Of a stretch of DNA of 25,302 bases, positions 1-7,379 are shown piece by piece. The notes below the pieces were generated by a model. That model worked only from the letters and a program-made list of their open reading frames with translations, was not told the DNA's origin and did no database searches. How positions within the stretch are numbered: position 1 is the first letter of the stretch; every line of letters begins with the position of its first letter. The stretch comes from CAZBUH01 sp964495095 (GTDB taxonomy: Bacteria > Bacillota > Clostridia > Oscillospirales > Oscillospiraceae): NCBI GenBank assembly GCA_964495095.1, contig CAZBUH010000019.1:1-25302 (forward strand), read 5' to 3'. The position numbers were made by a program, and so were the translations under genes.

Positions 1-736
1 CATGCGAATTATTCGTCTGCGAATTATTTTCTCCCGAAATTTCCCTCTTGACTTCTGTTTCAGCCTGTGATACAGTGGCGTCAGGAGAAGTCCCGGCGCT
101 TACTACACTATCGAGGTCACCCGAAAGGGCAGAAGTTGTGTCTGATGTAAGCGTCGGGGCTTCTTCTGCGCTATATATCGTATTGCCGTTTTCGTCTACG
201 ACCTCATGCAGATAATACTTGTTGCTCTGAGTGTCTCTGGCAACTATCACCCCAAGATACACAGCAGTGCCCTTATAGCTCACCGGAGCCATAAAGGTGT
301 ATGTGTCGTAATTGCGCCCCTTCCAATTCTTCTGATAGTCTATCTGCTCCCCGTCCCGAATAACAGCCGGGACAGCCGCAAACGTTTCAATTTTCGCGTT
401 GCCCGCTCCGTGGCCTATCATGCTGCCCTTGAGCTTTTTCGTCGTAAACAGAACATCGCCAAAGCCCGGCCTGTTCACCTTATTGCCGATAGAATTAATA
501 AATGCCGTGAGCCTTTCGACTATAGTGCCGTTTTTCGGCATCTCGTTCCCCGTGACATTCGCCACGGCTTTTTTAGTACTCAACTGCGGTATGGCATCCC
601 TTATCCGCTGTACCAGCGTGCCATTCGCCGTCTCCGTCCCGGAGGCGGCTTTTTCCGTGTCGTTCGCCTCCGCCTCCAGATACTCCATGTACTCCTTAAG
701 TGCCGTGGTGATCTCCGCCTCGTAGCGCTCCGCGTC
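1..736 (-). pseudogene. 5'-truncated phage/ICE polyvalent protein fragment with nuclease-fold-like domain
   Basis: The minus strand is open from 736 through the left edge (245 codons seen, no stop). It is closed at its upstream side by two tandem in-frame stops (TAG at 739-737, TGA at 742-740), and no start codon with a convincing ribosome site follows. The first in-frame ATG is at 688. The translation begins with a charged helix (DAERYEAEITTALKEYMEYL), then a linker. Next comes a compact domain containing GSMIGHGAGNAK, FAAVPAVI, DYQKNWKGRNYDTYTF and KYYLHEVV, followed by a Ser/Thr/Ala-rich low-complexity tail. From memory these motifs resemble the barnase/EndoU/colicin/RelE-like (PBECR) or LPD domains in MuF-type and other large polyvalent proteins of phages and conjugative elements; I cannot decide which Pfam entry applies. 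The abrupt N-terminal end suggests a decayed or recombined mobile-element remnant. The 3' end lies outside the window. Confidence 0.6.
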
Positions 737-940
737 CTATCAACTGGCGTTCCCCAAAACAGGTTTCAGACTTCTTCTCTTCTTTGTAACACATCATTGA
801 CAAACCCGCAAAAAAGTCAGCCGCGGTATTTGACGAAAAGCGCGTTGGGAAGTATACTTAAAATATGAAATACAAAATGGCCCGGCGGCTTTTGGAGGCT
901 GCGGCCGTGAAAGCGGAGACGCGCTTTTGGAGGTGCTTTT
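737..940. other. Intergenic junction between mobile-element fragment and HxlR gene
   Basis: This 204-bp stretch holds the tandem stops that end the truncated fragment, the sigma-A promoter for the HxlR gene and its leader. I see no tRNA, no att-like direct repeat and no insertion sequence inverted repeat inside it. Sequence resembling the mobile-element frame stops abruptly at about 737-742, which is the likely breakpoint. Confidence 0.4.
830..858 (+). promoter_or_regulatory. Sigma-A type promoter for the HxlR gene
   Basis: TTGACG (830-835) and TATACT (853-858) are separated by exactly 17 bp and lie about 80 bp upstream of the HxlR start codon. A second TTGACA is at 797-802 but has no matching -10. 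The close consensus match supports a housekeeping promoter. Confidence 0.7.
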
Positions 941-1360
941 ATGGACGAAAACAACATGTTTTTCTCCATTGATATGGACCCGTATAATTTTGTGATGAAG
1001 CTTTTCTGCAACAGGTGGAAGCCATATATAATCCACGCCATAAGATTCGACGGCAGCACCCGCTTCAGCAAATTCACAAAGCAGCTTCCCATAACCGAAA
1101 AGGTGCTGGCCTCAAACTTAAAGGAGCTTGAGGACGATGGGATCATATATAAAAAGGCGTACCCCGAGTCGCCGCCCAGGGTGGAATATTTCCTGACGGA
1201 CGTGGGGGAGGAGATATGCGGGCTGCTGGACATCCTGTACGACTGGGGCTGGCACGAGATGAAGCGCCGCGGGCTGCCCATCGACCCCCTCGGGGAGATG
1301 TGGCACGGTTACAGGGATAAGGATGACGAGCTTATGACGCACCCGTATAAAAAGAAGTGA
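941..1360 (+). CDS. HxlR-family winged-helix transcriptional regulator
   Basis: This 139-aa protein has the HxlR-type winged helix. It shows CNRWKPYIIHAI (residues 23-34), the recognition region ITEKVLASNLKELEDDGII (51-69) and the wing ending in VEYFLTDVG (81-89). The length is typical of the family. HxlR proteins are DNA-binding dimers that often sense electrophiles, quinones or redox state through cysteines; here Cys23 and Cys93 are present, but a sensing role is only inference. The start is chosen for the upstream GGAGG (930-934). The gene is followed about 170 bp later by a flavin oxidoreductase gene on the same strand, an arrangement common for HxlR regulators that control a neighbouring oxidoreductase. 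Confidence 0.88.
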   Translation: MDENNMFFSIDMDPYNFVMKLFCNRWKPYIIHAIRFDGSTRFSKFTKQLPITEKVLASNLKELEDDGIIYKKAYPESPPRVEYFLTDVGEEICGLLDILYDWGWHEMKRRGLPIDPLGEMWHGYRDKDDELMTHPYKKK

Positions 1361-1366
1361 CTGTTT

Positions 1367-1403
1367 TGCAATTTCCGCCGGGAGGCGGCGCCTGTAAATT
1401 GCA
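1367..1403 (+). terminator. Hairpin after the HxlR gene (possible terminator or attenuator)
   Basis: TGCAATTT (1367-1374) is perfectly complementary to AAATTGCA (1396-1403). Inside it CCGCC (1375-1379) can pair with GGCGG (1384-1388). No U-run follows, so intrinsic termination is uncertain. It separates the regulator from the flavoenzyme promoter. Confidence 0.35.
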
Positions 1404-1438
1404 TAATATCTCCAAAGCTTATGACTTACCAAAAAGAT

Positions 1439-1491
1439 AGTGCCTTACAATAAAGTGCGTTATTTAAATTTGGGCCTATCCATGTTATACT
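1439..1491 (+). promoter_or_regulatory. Promoter of the flavin oxidoreductase gene with candidate HxlR operator
   Basis: An extended -10 (TGT then TATACT, 1483-1491) lies 43 bp upstream of the start codon, with only a weak -35 (TTTAAA, 1463-1468). Overlapping and preceding the -35 are two direct copies of AGTGCNTTA (1439-1447 and 1454-1462), set 15 bp apart. The second overlaps an inverted repeat AATAA/TTATT (1449-1453, 1460-1464). A weak -35 plus flanking repeats fits a regulated promoter; assigning the repeats to the adjacent HxlR protein is inference. Confidence 0.45.
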
Positions 1492-1533
1492 TTAACCACT
1501 GAGAGAAAAATAAAATTTTTGGAGGTAAAATTT

Positions 1534-3510
1534 ATGGCCTGCACGAAGTATCCACATATGTTTACGCCCATGACCATAAAGGGCGTGACCTTTAAAAACA
1601 GGGTTTTTGCGTCGCCTATCACCACAAACAGGATAGTTGACCACGGCTATCCCACACCCGAGGGCATCGACGCCTATGAGACGAAGGCCCGGGGCGGCTT
1701 TGCCGAGGTAACTGTGACGGAGTCCTTTATAGACCATGAGTACGCCTGGCGCCACGAGCACGGGCTGAATGTCTGGGAAAATCCCATGACCACATTCCAT
1801 ATGGAGAGCATCATGACCCTCACCGAGGCCATAAAGGCCCACGGGGCAGTGGCCTCTATCCAGCTTAACCACGTGGGAGCTATGAACCACCCGGACACAA
1901 TACCCGGCCACAAAAACCCAATCGGCCCCTCGGCTATGGTGCGGGAGGACGGCGTGCAGGTTGAGGAAATGACAGTCGAGATGATGGAGGCCACCGCCGC
2001 ACAGTGGGCCGAGGCCGCCTGGAACTGCAAGGCCCTGGGCTTTAACATGGTAAATCTCCACGGCGGACACGGCTGGCTCTTAAACCAGTTTATCTCCCCG
2101 CGCTTTAACCACCGCACCGACGAGTACGGCGGCAGCATGGAGAACAGGGCGCGCTTCCCCATAATGGTATGTAAGAAGATAAAGGAAATCTGCGGCGACG
2201 ATTTTCTCATTGAATACCGCATGTCCGGCTCCGAGCGCATGGAGGGCGGAATGACGCTGGAGGACGGTATCGAGTTTGCAAAAATTATCCAGGACTATGT
2301 TGACTTGATCCATGTGACCTCCGGCGCGTATCAGGACCACGTGGCTACAAAGGCATTCTCCTCAATGTTCGATAAGCACGGCTGCAACCTGGACCTTGCC
2401 GAGGCCATAAAAAAGAACGTACATATCCCCGTTGTGGCCGTCGGCGGCTTTAACGGCCCCGACCAGGTAGAGGAGGCCATAGCCTCCGGAAAGTGCGACT
2501 TCGTGGCCCTGGGCCGCCAGCAGTTTGCAGACCCTGAATTTGTAAACAAGACCCTCACAGGCCGTGAGGATCAGATAGCCCCCTGCCTCCGCTGCTCCTG
2601 CTTTAACCCGCTGGCCTCCGACCCCGGGAAGCGGCCTATCCCGGAGCTGTGGCACTGCGCCGTCAACCCCTGGGCCTCCCGTGAGCTGAGATGGCGTCAG
2701 GCCCCCAAGCCCAGGGGAAAGAGGAAGGTGCTTGTTATCGGCGGCGGCGCCTCCGGCATGTATGCCGCCATTACCGCGGCGGAGCGGGGCCACGACGTGA
2801 CGCTGGTTGAAAAAGAAAATAAGCTGGGCGGCCTCCTGTGGTTTACGGAGAAGGACACCGACAAGGAGTCGCTGCTCCGCTTCAGGGATTCCCTTATCGC
2901 CCGGTGCAAATTCAACAATGTGAAAATCCTGCTGAACACTGCGGCCACAAAAGAAATGATAGAGGCCGCAAAGCCCGACGCCGTTATCTGCGCCGTCGGC
3001 TCACACCCCTTCGTGCCGCCTATAAAGGGCGTTGAGAACGCAAAGCACGCCGTTGAAGCCTATAACGAGCTTGAGAAATTAAACGGCAAAAAAGTGGTTA
3101 TCATCGGCGGCGGCGCTATCGGCTGCGAGTCAGGCTACTTCTTCGCCAGCCAGTGCGGAGCAAAGGTGCAGATACTGGAGATGCGGGACGCCATGTGCAA
3201 GGACTCCAACGACTCCCAGCGCCGCGCCCTCCTGCCCAGGATGGACAAGGCGGGTATGATTTTAGACTGCTCCGTCACCACTCAGGAGATAACGCCCAAA
3301 GGAGTGAAATTCCTGGATAAGGACGGGAAAGAGCAGTTTGCCGAGGCTGATATTGTCTACTACTGCTGCGGCAACCGCTCAAACGACGGCGTTGTAAAGA
3401 GCCTTGAGGGCGCCTGCCCCTGGTTTGCAGTCACCGGCGACGCAAAGCGCGCCCGCACCGTAAAGCAGGCCACATACGAGGGCTTCTGCGCGGCGATGGA
3501 TATAGTGTAA
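1534..3510 (+). CDS. NADH:flavin oxidoreductase, Old Yellow Enzyme/2,4-dienoyl-CoA reductase type
   Basis: The ATG at 1534 is preferred over the in-frame TTG at 1519, because GGAGG (1521-1525) sits at proper spacing before it; this gives 658 aa. Residues about 1-345 form an OYE-like FMN-binding TIM barrel, with HGGHGWLLNQFISPR (176-190) and RTDEYGG (194-200). Cysteines 351, 354, 356 and 375 probably bind an iron-sulfur cluster. The C-terminal half has FAD (GGGASG, 403-408) and NAD(P) (GGGAIG, 525-530) Rossmann motifs. This FadH/enoate-reductase/BaiCD-like architecture reduces conjugated C=C bonds with NAD(P)H; the substrate cannot be read from sequence. The cysteine spacing (C-x2-C-x-C-x18-C) differs from the C-x2-C-x3-C-x11-C I recall for FadH. 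An HxlR regulator lies immediately upstream. Confidence 0.88.
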   Translation: MACTKYPHMFTPMTIKGVTFKNRVFASPITTNRIVDHGYPTPEGIDAYETKARGGFAEVTVTESFIDHEYAWRHEHGLNVWENPMTTFHMESIMTLTEAIKAHGAVASIQLNHVGAMNHPDTIPGHKNPIGPSAMVREDGVQVEEMTVEMMEATAAQWAEAAWNCKALGFNMVNLHGGHGWLLNQFISPRFNHRTDEYGGSMENRARFPIMVCKKIKEICGDDFLIEYRMSGSERMEGGMTLEDGIEFAKIIQDYVDLIHVTSGAYQDHVATKAFSSMFDKHGCNLDLAEAIKKNVHIPVVAVGGFNGPDQVEEAIASGKCDFVALGRQQFADPEFVNKTLTGREDQIAPCLRCSCFNPLASDPGKRPIPELWHCAVNPWASRELRWRQAPKPRGKRKVLVIGGGASGMYAAITAAERGHDVTLVEKENKLGGLLWFTEKDTDKESLLRFRDSLIARCKFNNVKILLNTAATKEMIEAAKPDAVICAVGSHPFVPPIKGVENAKHAVEAYNELEKLNGKKVVIIGGGAIGCESGYFFASQCGAKVQILEMRDAMCKDSNDSQRRALLPRMDKAGMILDCSVTTQEITPKGVKFLDKDGKEQFAEADIVYYCCGNRSNDGVVKSLEGACPWFAVTGDAKRARTVKQATYEGFCAAMDIV

Positions 3511-3583
3511 TACTTTTTCTCCCGGGAACTTTTTTCACCGCTTTCCGTCTTACAGGTATGAACAGAAATTGGAGGGCGGTAAA

Positions 3584-4183
3584 ATGAGAAAAATATTTGC
3601 GTCCATCCTGACTGCTGCGGCGCTTTTGGGGCTGCTTGCCGGATGCGGAGAAAAAGGAGCGGGCCCGGCGGAGGGCGGAGACACCATATACAAGGATCCG
3701 CCGGAGCTTGCGGTGATTTACGGCGGCCGGGAGTTTACGGCTATAATCGGCACCACAAGCTGGTCTTACGCCATCGGAAACGGCGAGTGCTCCGGCTATG
3801 AGGCCTGCGGCGTCCATCCGCTTGACTGCACGGAGCTTATGCCGGCGATAGACAGGATCGAGGGAGAGGATTCCCTGACGCTCAGCTTCCGGGAGGAGCC
3901 GGAAAAAGTGAGCGTAAGCTATTACCCCGACTATCCGGAGGGCAGCTTGGAAAATCCGGAGGGCGGATATCCTGAGGCAGTAGAGCTTCAGCTTAAGGAC
4001 GGCAAAATTCTGCTGCCGGAGGTTGCCGCACAGCCCGGCGAGGGGCCGAAGCCGGAGGGCAAGGAGCCTTTGACAATGGACTGCGGCTATGTGCTGTCAG
4101 TATACGCGAGCTTCAGCCATGGTGAGCCGACGGACGACGGCTATTGGGGCGGAAGTACGGAATACCTAATTTATGTAAACTAA
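3584..4183 (+). CDS. Lipoprotein of unknown function
   Basis: This 199-aa protein starts at ATG 3584, with GGAGG (3571-3575) upstream; an in-frame TTG at 3569 overlaps that ribosome site and is rejected. Residues 1-20 are a lipoprotein signal peptide (MRKIF, hydrophobic core, lipobox LAGC), with Cys21 the predicted lipidated residue. A Gly/Glu-rich linker follows. The remainder is acidic and beta-rich, with VSVSYYPDYPEGSLENPEGG and a repeated style of Tyr, Pro and Gly turns ending in WGGSTEYLIYVN. I do not recognise a family. It begins 73 bp after the flavoenzyme gene on the same strand, so co-transcription is possible but no functional link is visible. A strong bidirectional terminator follows. 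Confidence 0.75.
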   Translation: MRKIFASILTAAALLGLLAGCGEKGAGPAEGGDTIYKDPPELAVIYGGREFTAIIGTTSWSYAIGNGECSGYEACGVHPLDCTELMPAIDRIEGEDSLTLSFREEPEKVSVSYYPDYPEGSLENPEGGYPEAVELQLKDGKILLPEVAAQPGEGPKPEGKEPLTMDCGYVLSVYASFSHGEPTDDGYWGGSTEYLIYVN

Positions 4184-4198
4184 ATAAGGCGAAAAAGA

Positions 4199-4238
4199 GA
4201 GCGCTGCAGAAAGAAAAATTCTGCAACGCTCCTTTTTT
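4199..4238. terminator. Bidirectional intrinsic terminator between convergent genes
   Basis: GAGCG plus TGCAGAA (4199-4211) pairs with TTCTGCA plus CGCTC (4219-4231), and T6 follows on the plus strand (4233-4238). On the minus strand the same stem is followed by TCTTTTT. It can end both the lipoprotein transcript and the etfA-terminated operon. Confidence 0.85.
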
Positions 4239-4243
4239 ATATT

Positions 4244-4261
4244 GCGCTTTGATTAAAGCGC
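4244..4261 (-). other. Small hairpin in the 3' region of the butyrate operon
   Basis: GCGCTTT (4244-4250) pairs perfectly with AAAGCGC (4255-4261) around a 4-nt loop. It lies between etfA and the main terminator. On the plus strand it is followed by a short T-run (AGCTTTTT), so it may be a backup terminator for the lipoprotein transcript, or a 3' stability hairpin for the operon RNA. Confidence 0.4.
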
Positions 4262-4299
4262 AGCTTTTTCACGGGACGCGGTGAGCGGCCCGATAGTCA

Positions 4300-5310
4300 T
4301 CAAAGCTCGCTTTTGTATTTCTTTATGGCCTCGGTGAGCTTGGGGACTATGGCGTTAACGTCGCCCACAACGCCCAAATCCGCTATATCGAAGATGGCCG
4401 CCGCGTCGGACTTGTTTATAGCCACAATGTAATCGGAGCCTTCCATGCCGGCGGCGTGCTGGATGGCGCCGGAGATGCCGCAGGCAACGTAAAGCTCAGG
4501 CCGCACCGTCTTGCCTGTCTGGCCTACCTGACGGTCCTTTTCAATCCAGCCCGCGTCAACGCAGGCGCGGGAAGCGGAGATATCGCCGCCCAAGGCGTCG
4601 GCAAGCTCCCGGAGCATCTCGAATTTCTCCGGGCCGCCTATGCCGCGGCCGCCGGACACAAGTATCTTGGCCTCGGTGATGTCGGCCGCCTTTTTGGAGG
4701 CTTTCACTTCCTCGATGATTTTCACGGTATCGGTGGGCTGTATGTCCAGGTCGATGACCTGGCCGGTCCTGCTCTCATCCGCAGCCAGAGCCTGCATAAC
4801 GCCGGGCCGCACGGTTGCCATCTGGGGCCGGAAATTGACGCAGGCGATGGTGGCCATAATGTTGCCGCCGAAAGCCGGACGTGTCATTCTGAGCTGGTTG
4901 GGTATGGTCTGGCCGTCCTTTAACACGTCGCCTATCTCAAGGCCGGTGCAGTCGGCGGTAAGGCCGGTGTGGACTCTGGCGGAGACTCTGGGGGCCAGAT
5001 CACGGCCGATGGAGGTGGCGCCAAAGAGCACTATCTCCGGCTCAAAGTCCTTTATTACCTTGTACATTACCTGAGCGTAAGGCTCGGTTGAATAGAGCCT
5101 GAGGGCCTCGTTGTCAGCGACTATCACCTTGTCGGCCCCGTGGGCTATAAGCTCCTGCGCCTTGTCCTTTATGCCGCAGCCGGCCAGGACTCCAACTACC
5201 TCCTGGCCCAGAGCGCCGGCCAGCTCCCTGGCCTTGCCCACAAGCTCCAGGGCTACTTTTTGTATCTTTCCGTCCCGCTGCTCGCAGAAAACAAATACAT
5301 TTTTGCTCAT
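4300..5310 (-). CDS. etfA: Electron transfer flavoprotein alpha subunit
   Basis: This 336-aa protein matches full-length EtfA. The N-terminal domain begins MSKNVFVFCEQRDGKIQKVA. The C-terminal FAD-binding domain has GGRGIGG (about 220-226), then GQTGKTVRPELYVACGISG and IVAINKSDAAAIFDIADLGVVGD. EtfA pairs with EtfB and, in butyrate-forming anaerobes, works with butyryl-CoA dehydrogenase to bifurcate electrons from NADH to crotonyl-CoA and ferredoxin. The start has GGAGG upstream and lies 14 nt after the etfB stop, so it is the last gene of the crt-hbd-bcd-etfB-etfA operon. Membership of the bifurcating class is inferred from operon context and similarity. Confidence 0.95.
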   Translation of the reverse strand: MSKNVFVFCEQRDGKIQKVALELVGKARELAGALGQEVVGVLAGCGIKDKAQELIAHGADKVIVADNEALRLYSTEPYAQVMYKVIKDFEPEIVLFGATSIGRDLAPRVSARVHTGLTADCTGLEIGDVLKDGQTIPNQLRMTRPAFGGNIMATIACVNFRPQMATVRPGVMQALAADESRTGQVIDLDIQPTDTVKIIEEVKASKKAADITEAKILVSGGRGIGGPEKFEMLRELADALGGDISASRACVDAGWIEKDRQVGQTGKTVRPELYVACGISGAIQHAAGMEGSDYIVAINKSDAAAIFDIADLGVVGDVNAIVPKLTEAIKKYKSEL

Positions 5311-5324
5311 TTTCCGTCCTCCCG

Positions 5325-6119
5325 TCAGATGATGTGCTTCGCGGCGAGTTTTTCAACTATTGCCTTTACGGCCTCGTCTGCGCTGACATCCTTCAAAATC
5401 TCCCCGGCGCCCTTGGCTTCCTTGGTGCCGGACTTAATAACGCTTGTGGGAGAACCCTTAAGCCCGATGTTGCTCTCGTCCACCACGTCGGCTATGTCGG
5501 CGTAGGTCAGGGTCTTTACTTCCTTATCATAGGCCTCGAAGCAGCCGCCCACCGACATGTACCGGGGGGGATTAAGCTCGGAAAGTGTGGTGATAAGGCA
5601 GGGGTACTTAAGCTCCACAATGTGATATCTGTCCTCAAACTGGCGTTTTACAACCAGCTTTTCCTCGGTGACCTCAATTATCTCCTCCACGTAGGAGACC
5701 TGGGGAATGCCCAGATGCTCGGCAATCTGGGGGCCTACCTGGGCCGTGTCTCCGTCAATTGCCTGGCGGCCGCAGATTATAAGGTCGTAGTCCAGCTTTT
5801 TGACGGCTCCCGCCACGGAGGAGGAGGTAGCCCAGGTATCGGCTCCCGCCAGCTTCCTGTCTGTGAGAAGTATGGCGTCGTCGCAGCCCATGGCCAGCGC
5901 CTCTCTGAAGGCTATATCGATGGAGGGGATGCCCATGGAAACTACGGTGACGGTGGTGCCCGGCAGCATCTCCTTTATGCGGAGCGCCGCTTCAATTCCG
6001 CTCTTGTCGTCCGGATTTATAATGGCCGGCACACCCTCGCGGATAAGGGTATTTGTGACAGGGTCCAGGCGCACCTCGGTGGTGTCCGGCACCTGCTTCA
6101 TGCAAACTACAATTTTCAT
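5325..6119 (-). CDS. etfB: Electron transfer flavoprotein beta subunit
   Basis: The 264-aa product is a typical EtfB. It opens MKIVVCMKQVPDTTEVRLDP, with NPDDKSGIEAALRIKE near residue 35, the nucleotide-binding segment around DLIICGRQAIDGDTAQVGPQ, and ITTLSELNPPRYMS. The length and the DGDTAQVGPQIAEHLG motif fit the clostridial EtfB that carries the bifurcating FAD. It forms a complex with EtfA and butyryl-CoA dehydrogenase in the cytoplasm. The start has GGAGG upstream, 13 bp after the bcd stop. No unusual features were seen. Confidence 0.95.
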   Translation of the reverse strand: MKIVVCMKQVPDTTEVRLDPVTNTLIREGVPAIINPDDKSGIEAALRIKEMLPGTTVTVVSMGIPSIDIAFREALAMGCDDAILLTDRKLAGADTWATSSSVAGAVKKLDYDLIICGRQAIDGDTAQVGPQIAEHLGIPQVSYVEEIIEVTEEKLVVKRQFEDRYHIVELKYPCLITTLSELNPPRYMSVGGCFEAYDKEVKTLTYADIADVVDESNIGLKGSPTSVIKSGTKEAKGAGEILKDVSADEAVKAIVEKLAAKHII

Positions 6120-6132
6120 CGGCTTTCCCTCC

Positions 6133-7272
6133 TTACAGCGAGCCTGCGATGACCATGCGCATGACCTCGCTGGTGCCCTCGTATATTTCGGTTATCTTGG
6201 CGTCGCGCATCATGCGCTCCACCGGGTACTCTCTGGTGTAGCCATAGCCGCCGAAAAGCTGCACGGCCCTGCGGGTCACATCAGACGCAGTTTCCGCTGC
6301 CACGAGCTTGGCTGTGGCCGCGTCAACGGCATAATTCCCGCCCTGCTGCTTTGTCATGGCGGCCTTGTATACGAGCCATCTGGCGGCCTCGGTTTTGGCC
6401 TTCATGTCTGCAAGCTGGAACTGGGTGTTCTGCTGGCGGAAAATGCTCTTTCCGAACTGCTTGCGCTCCTTGGTGTAGGCCACTGCCTCCTCAACGGCGC
6501 CCTCGGCGATGCCGAGAGCCTGGGCCGCGATGCCGATACGGCCGCCGTTTAACGTGGCCATAGCCAGCTTGAAGCCGCCGTTTTCCTTGCCCAGCATATT
6601 CCCCCTGGGCACAACGCAGTTTTCCATAATAAGCTCGCAGGTGGAGGAGCCGCGGATGCCCATCTTTTTCTCGTGCTTTCCGACGGAGAAGCCGGGGAAG
6701 GTACGCTCGACTATAAAGGCCGAGAGGCCCTTCTGGCCCTTTGTGCGGTCAGTCATGGCGATGATTATGAAAACGTCCGCGTAGCCGGCGTTTGTTATAA
6801 ATATTTTTGTGCCGTTTAATATGTAGTTTTCGCCTTTCTCGTCCAGAACGGCCATGGTGCGCACGCCGCCGGCATCGGTGCCGGCGCCCGGCTCCGTGAG
6901 GCCGAAGGCTCCCAGCCACTGGCCGGAACAGAGCTTCGGCAGATATTTTTTCTTCTGCTCCTCGGTGCCGAAATCGTATATGGGGTTGACGCAAAGGGAG
7001 GTGTGGGCCGAGAGGATAACTCCGGTGGTGCCGCAGACCTTGCTCATTTCCTCCACAGCCATGATATAGGAGAGGTAGTCGGCCCCCTGGCCGCCGTACT
7101 CCTTGGGAATGTAGACGCCCATCATTCCCAGCTTCGCCATTTTTTCAACGGTCTCTTTCGGAAAGCGCTCCTCCTCGTCCACGTCTCCGGCGATGGGCTT
7201 TACCTCGTTTTCGGCAAAGTCCCGCAGCATCTGCTGTAAAAGGAGCTGCTGCTTTGATAAATTAAAATCCAT
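6133..7272 (-). CDS. bcd: Butyryl-CoA dehydrogenase (short-chain acyl-CoA dehydrogenase)
   Basis: At 379 aa the protein has standard Bcd length. It contains the flavin/substrate motif WLGAFGLTEPGAGTDAGG, the FAD-contact segment RKQFGKSIFRQQNTQFQLADM, the QLFGGYGYTREYPVERMMRDAKI stretch, and the C-terminal IYEGTSE motif, in which Glu365 is the predicted catalytic base. It reduces crotonyl-CoA to butyryl-CoA; with EtfAB this is coupled to ferredoxin reduction. The start is preceded by AGGAGGG. It lies 107 bp downstream of hbd, the largest gap inside the operon, and that gap contains a stable hairpin. The butyryl-CoA assignment rests on operon context as well as sequence. Confidence 0.94.
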   Translation of the reverse strand: MDFNLSKQQLLLQQMLRDFAENEVKPIAGDVDEEERFPKETVEKMAKLGMMGVYIPKEYGGQGADYLSYIMAVEEMSKVCGTTGVILSAHTSLCVNPIYDFGTEEQKKKYLPKLCSGQWLGAFGLTEPGAGTDAGGVRTMAVLDEKGENYILNGTKIFITNAGYADVFIIIAMTDRTKGQKGLSAFIVERTFPGFSVGKHEKKMGIRGSSTCELIMENCVVPRGNMLGKENGGFKLAMATLNGGRIGIAAQALGIAEGAVEEAVAYTKERKQFGKSIFRQQNTQFQLADMKAKTEAARWLVYKAAMTKQQGGNYAVDAATAKLVAAETASDVTRRAVQLFGGYGYTREYPVERMMRDAKITEIYEGTSEVMRMVIAGSL

Positions 7273-7309
7273 ATCTTTCCCTCCTGAATTCAGCCTGAAT
7301 AACGTCCGC

Positions 7310-7346
7310 CGCCGGACACGGGGCCGTGAAGCCCGGAAGTCCGGCG
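7310..7346 (-). other. Intercistronic hairpin between hbd and bcd
   Basis: CGCCGGAC (7310-7317) and GTCCGGCG (7339-7346) form a perfect 8-bp GC-rich stem. An inner GGGC/GCCC stem (7321-7324, 7331-7334) is also possible. It has no U-run on the minus strand, so it looks more like an mRNA processing or stability element, or a partial attenuator, than a full terminator. Confidence 0.5.
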
Positions 7347-7379
7347 CGGATCAGTCATATCCTTTTTTAAAAGCGGGTA

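Noticed and set aside
696..797. 33-codon minus-strand ORF (begins MMCYKEEKKSE) crossing the truncation point
   Set aside because: There is no ribosome site, and it is out of frame with the mobile-element fragment; kept only as a possible trace of sequence joined at the breakpoint.
206..868. 220-codon plus-strand frame
   Set aside because: It is antisense to the recognisable mobile-element domain, with an Arg-rich unstructured translation and no family match.
1519..1533. TTG start for the flavoenzyme (and similarly TTG 3569 for the lipoprotein)
   Set aside because: These codons overlap the GGAGG ribosome sites of the ATG starts and would prevent their use.
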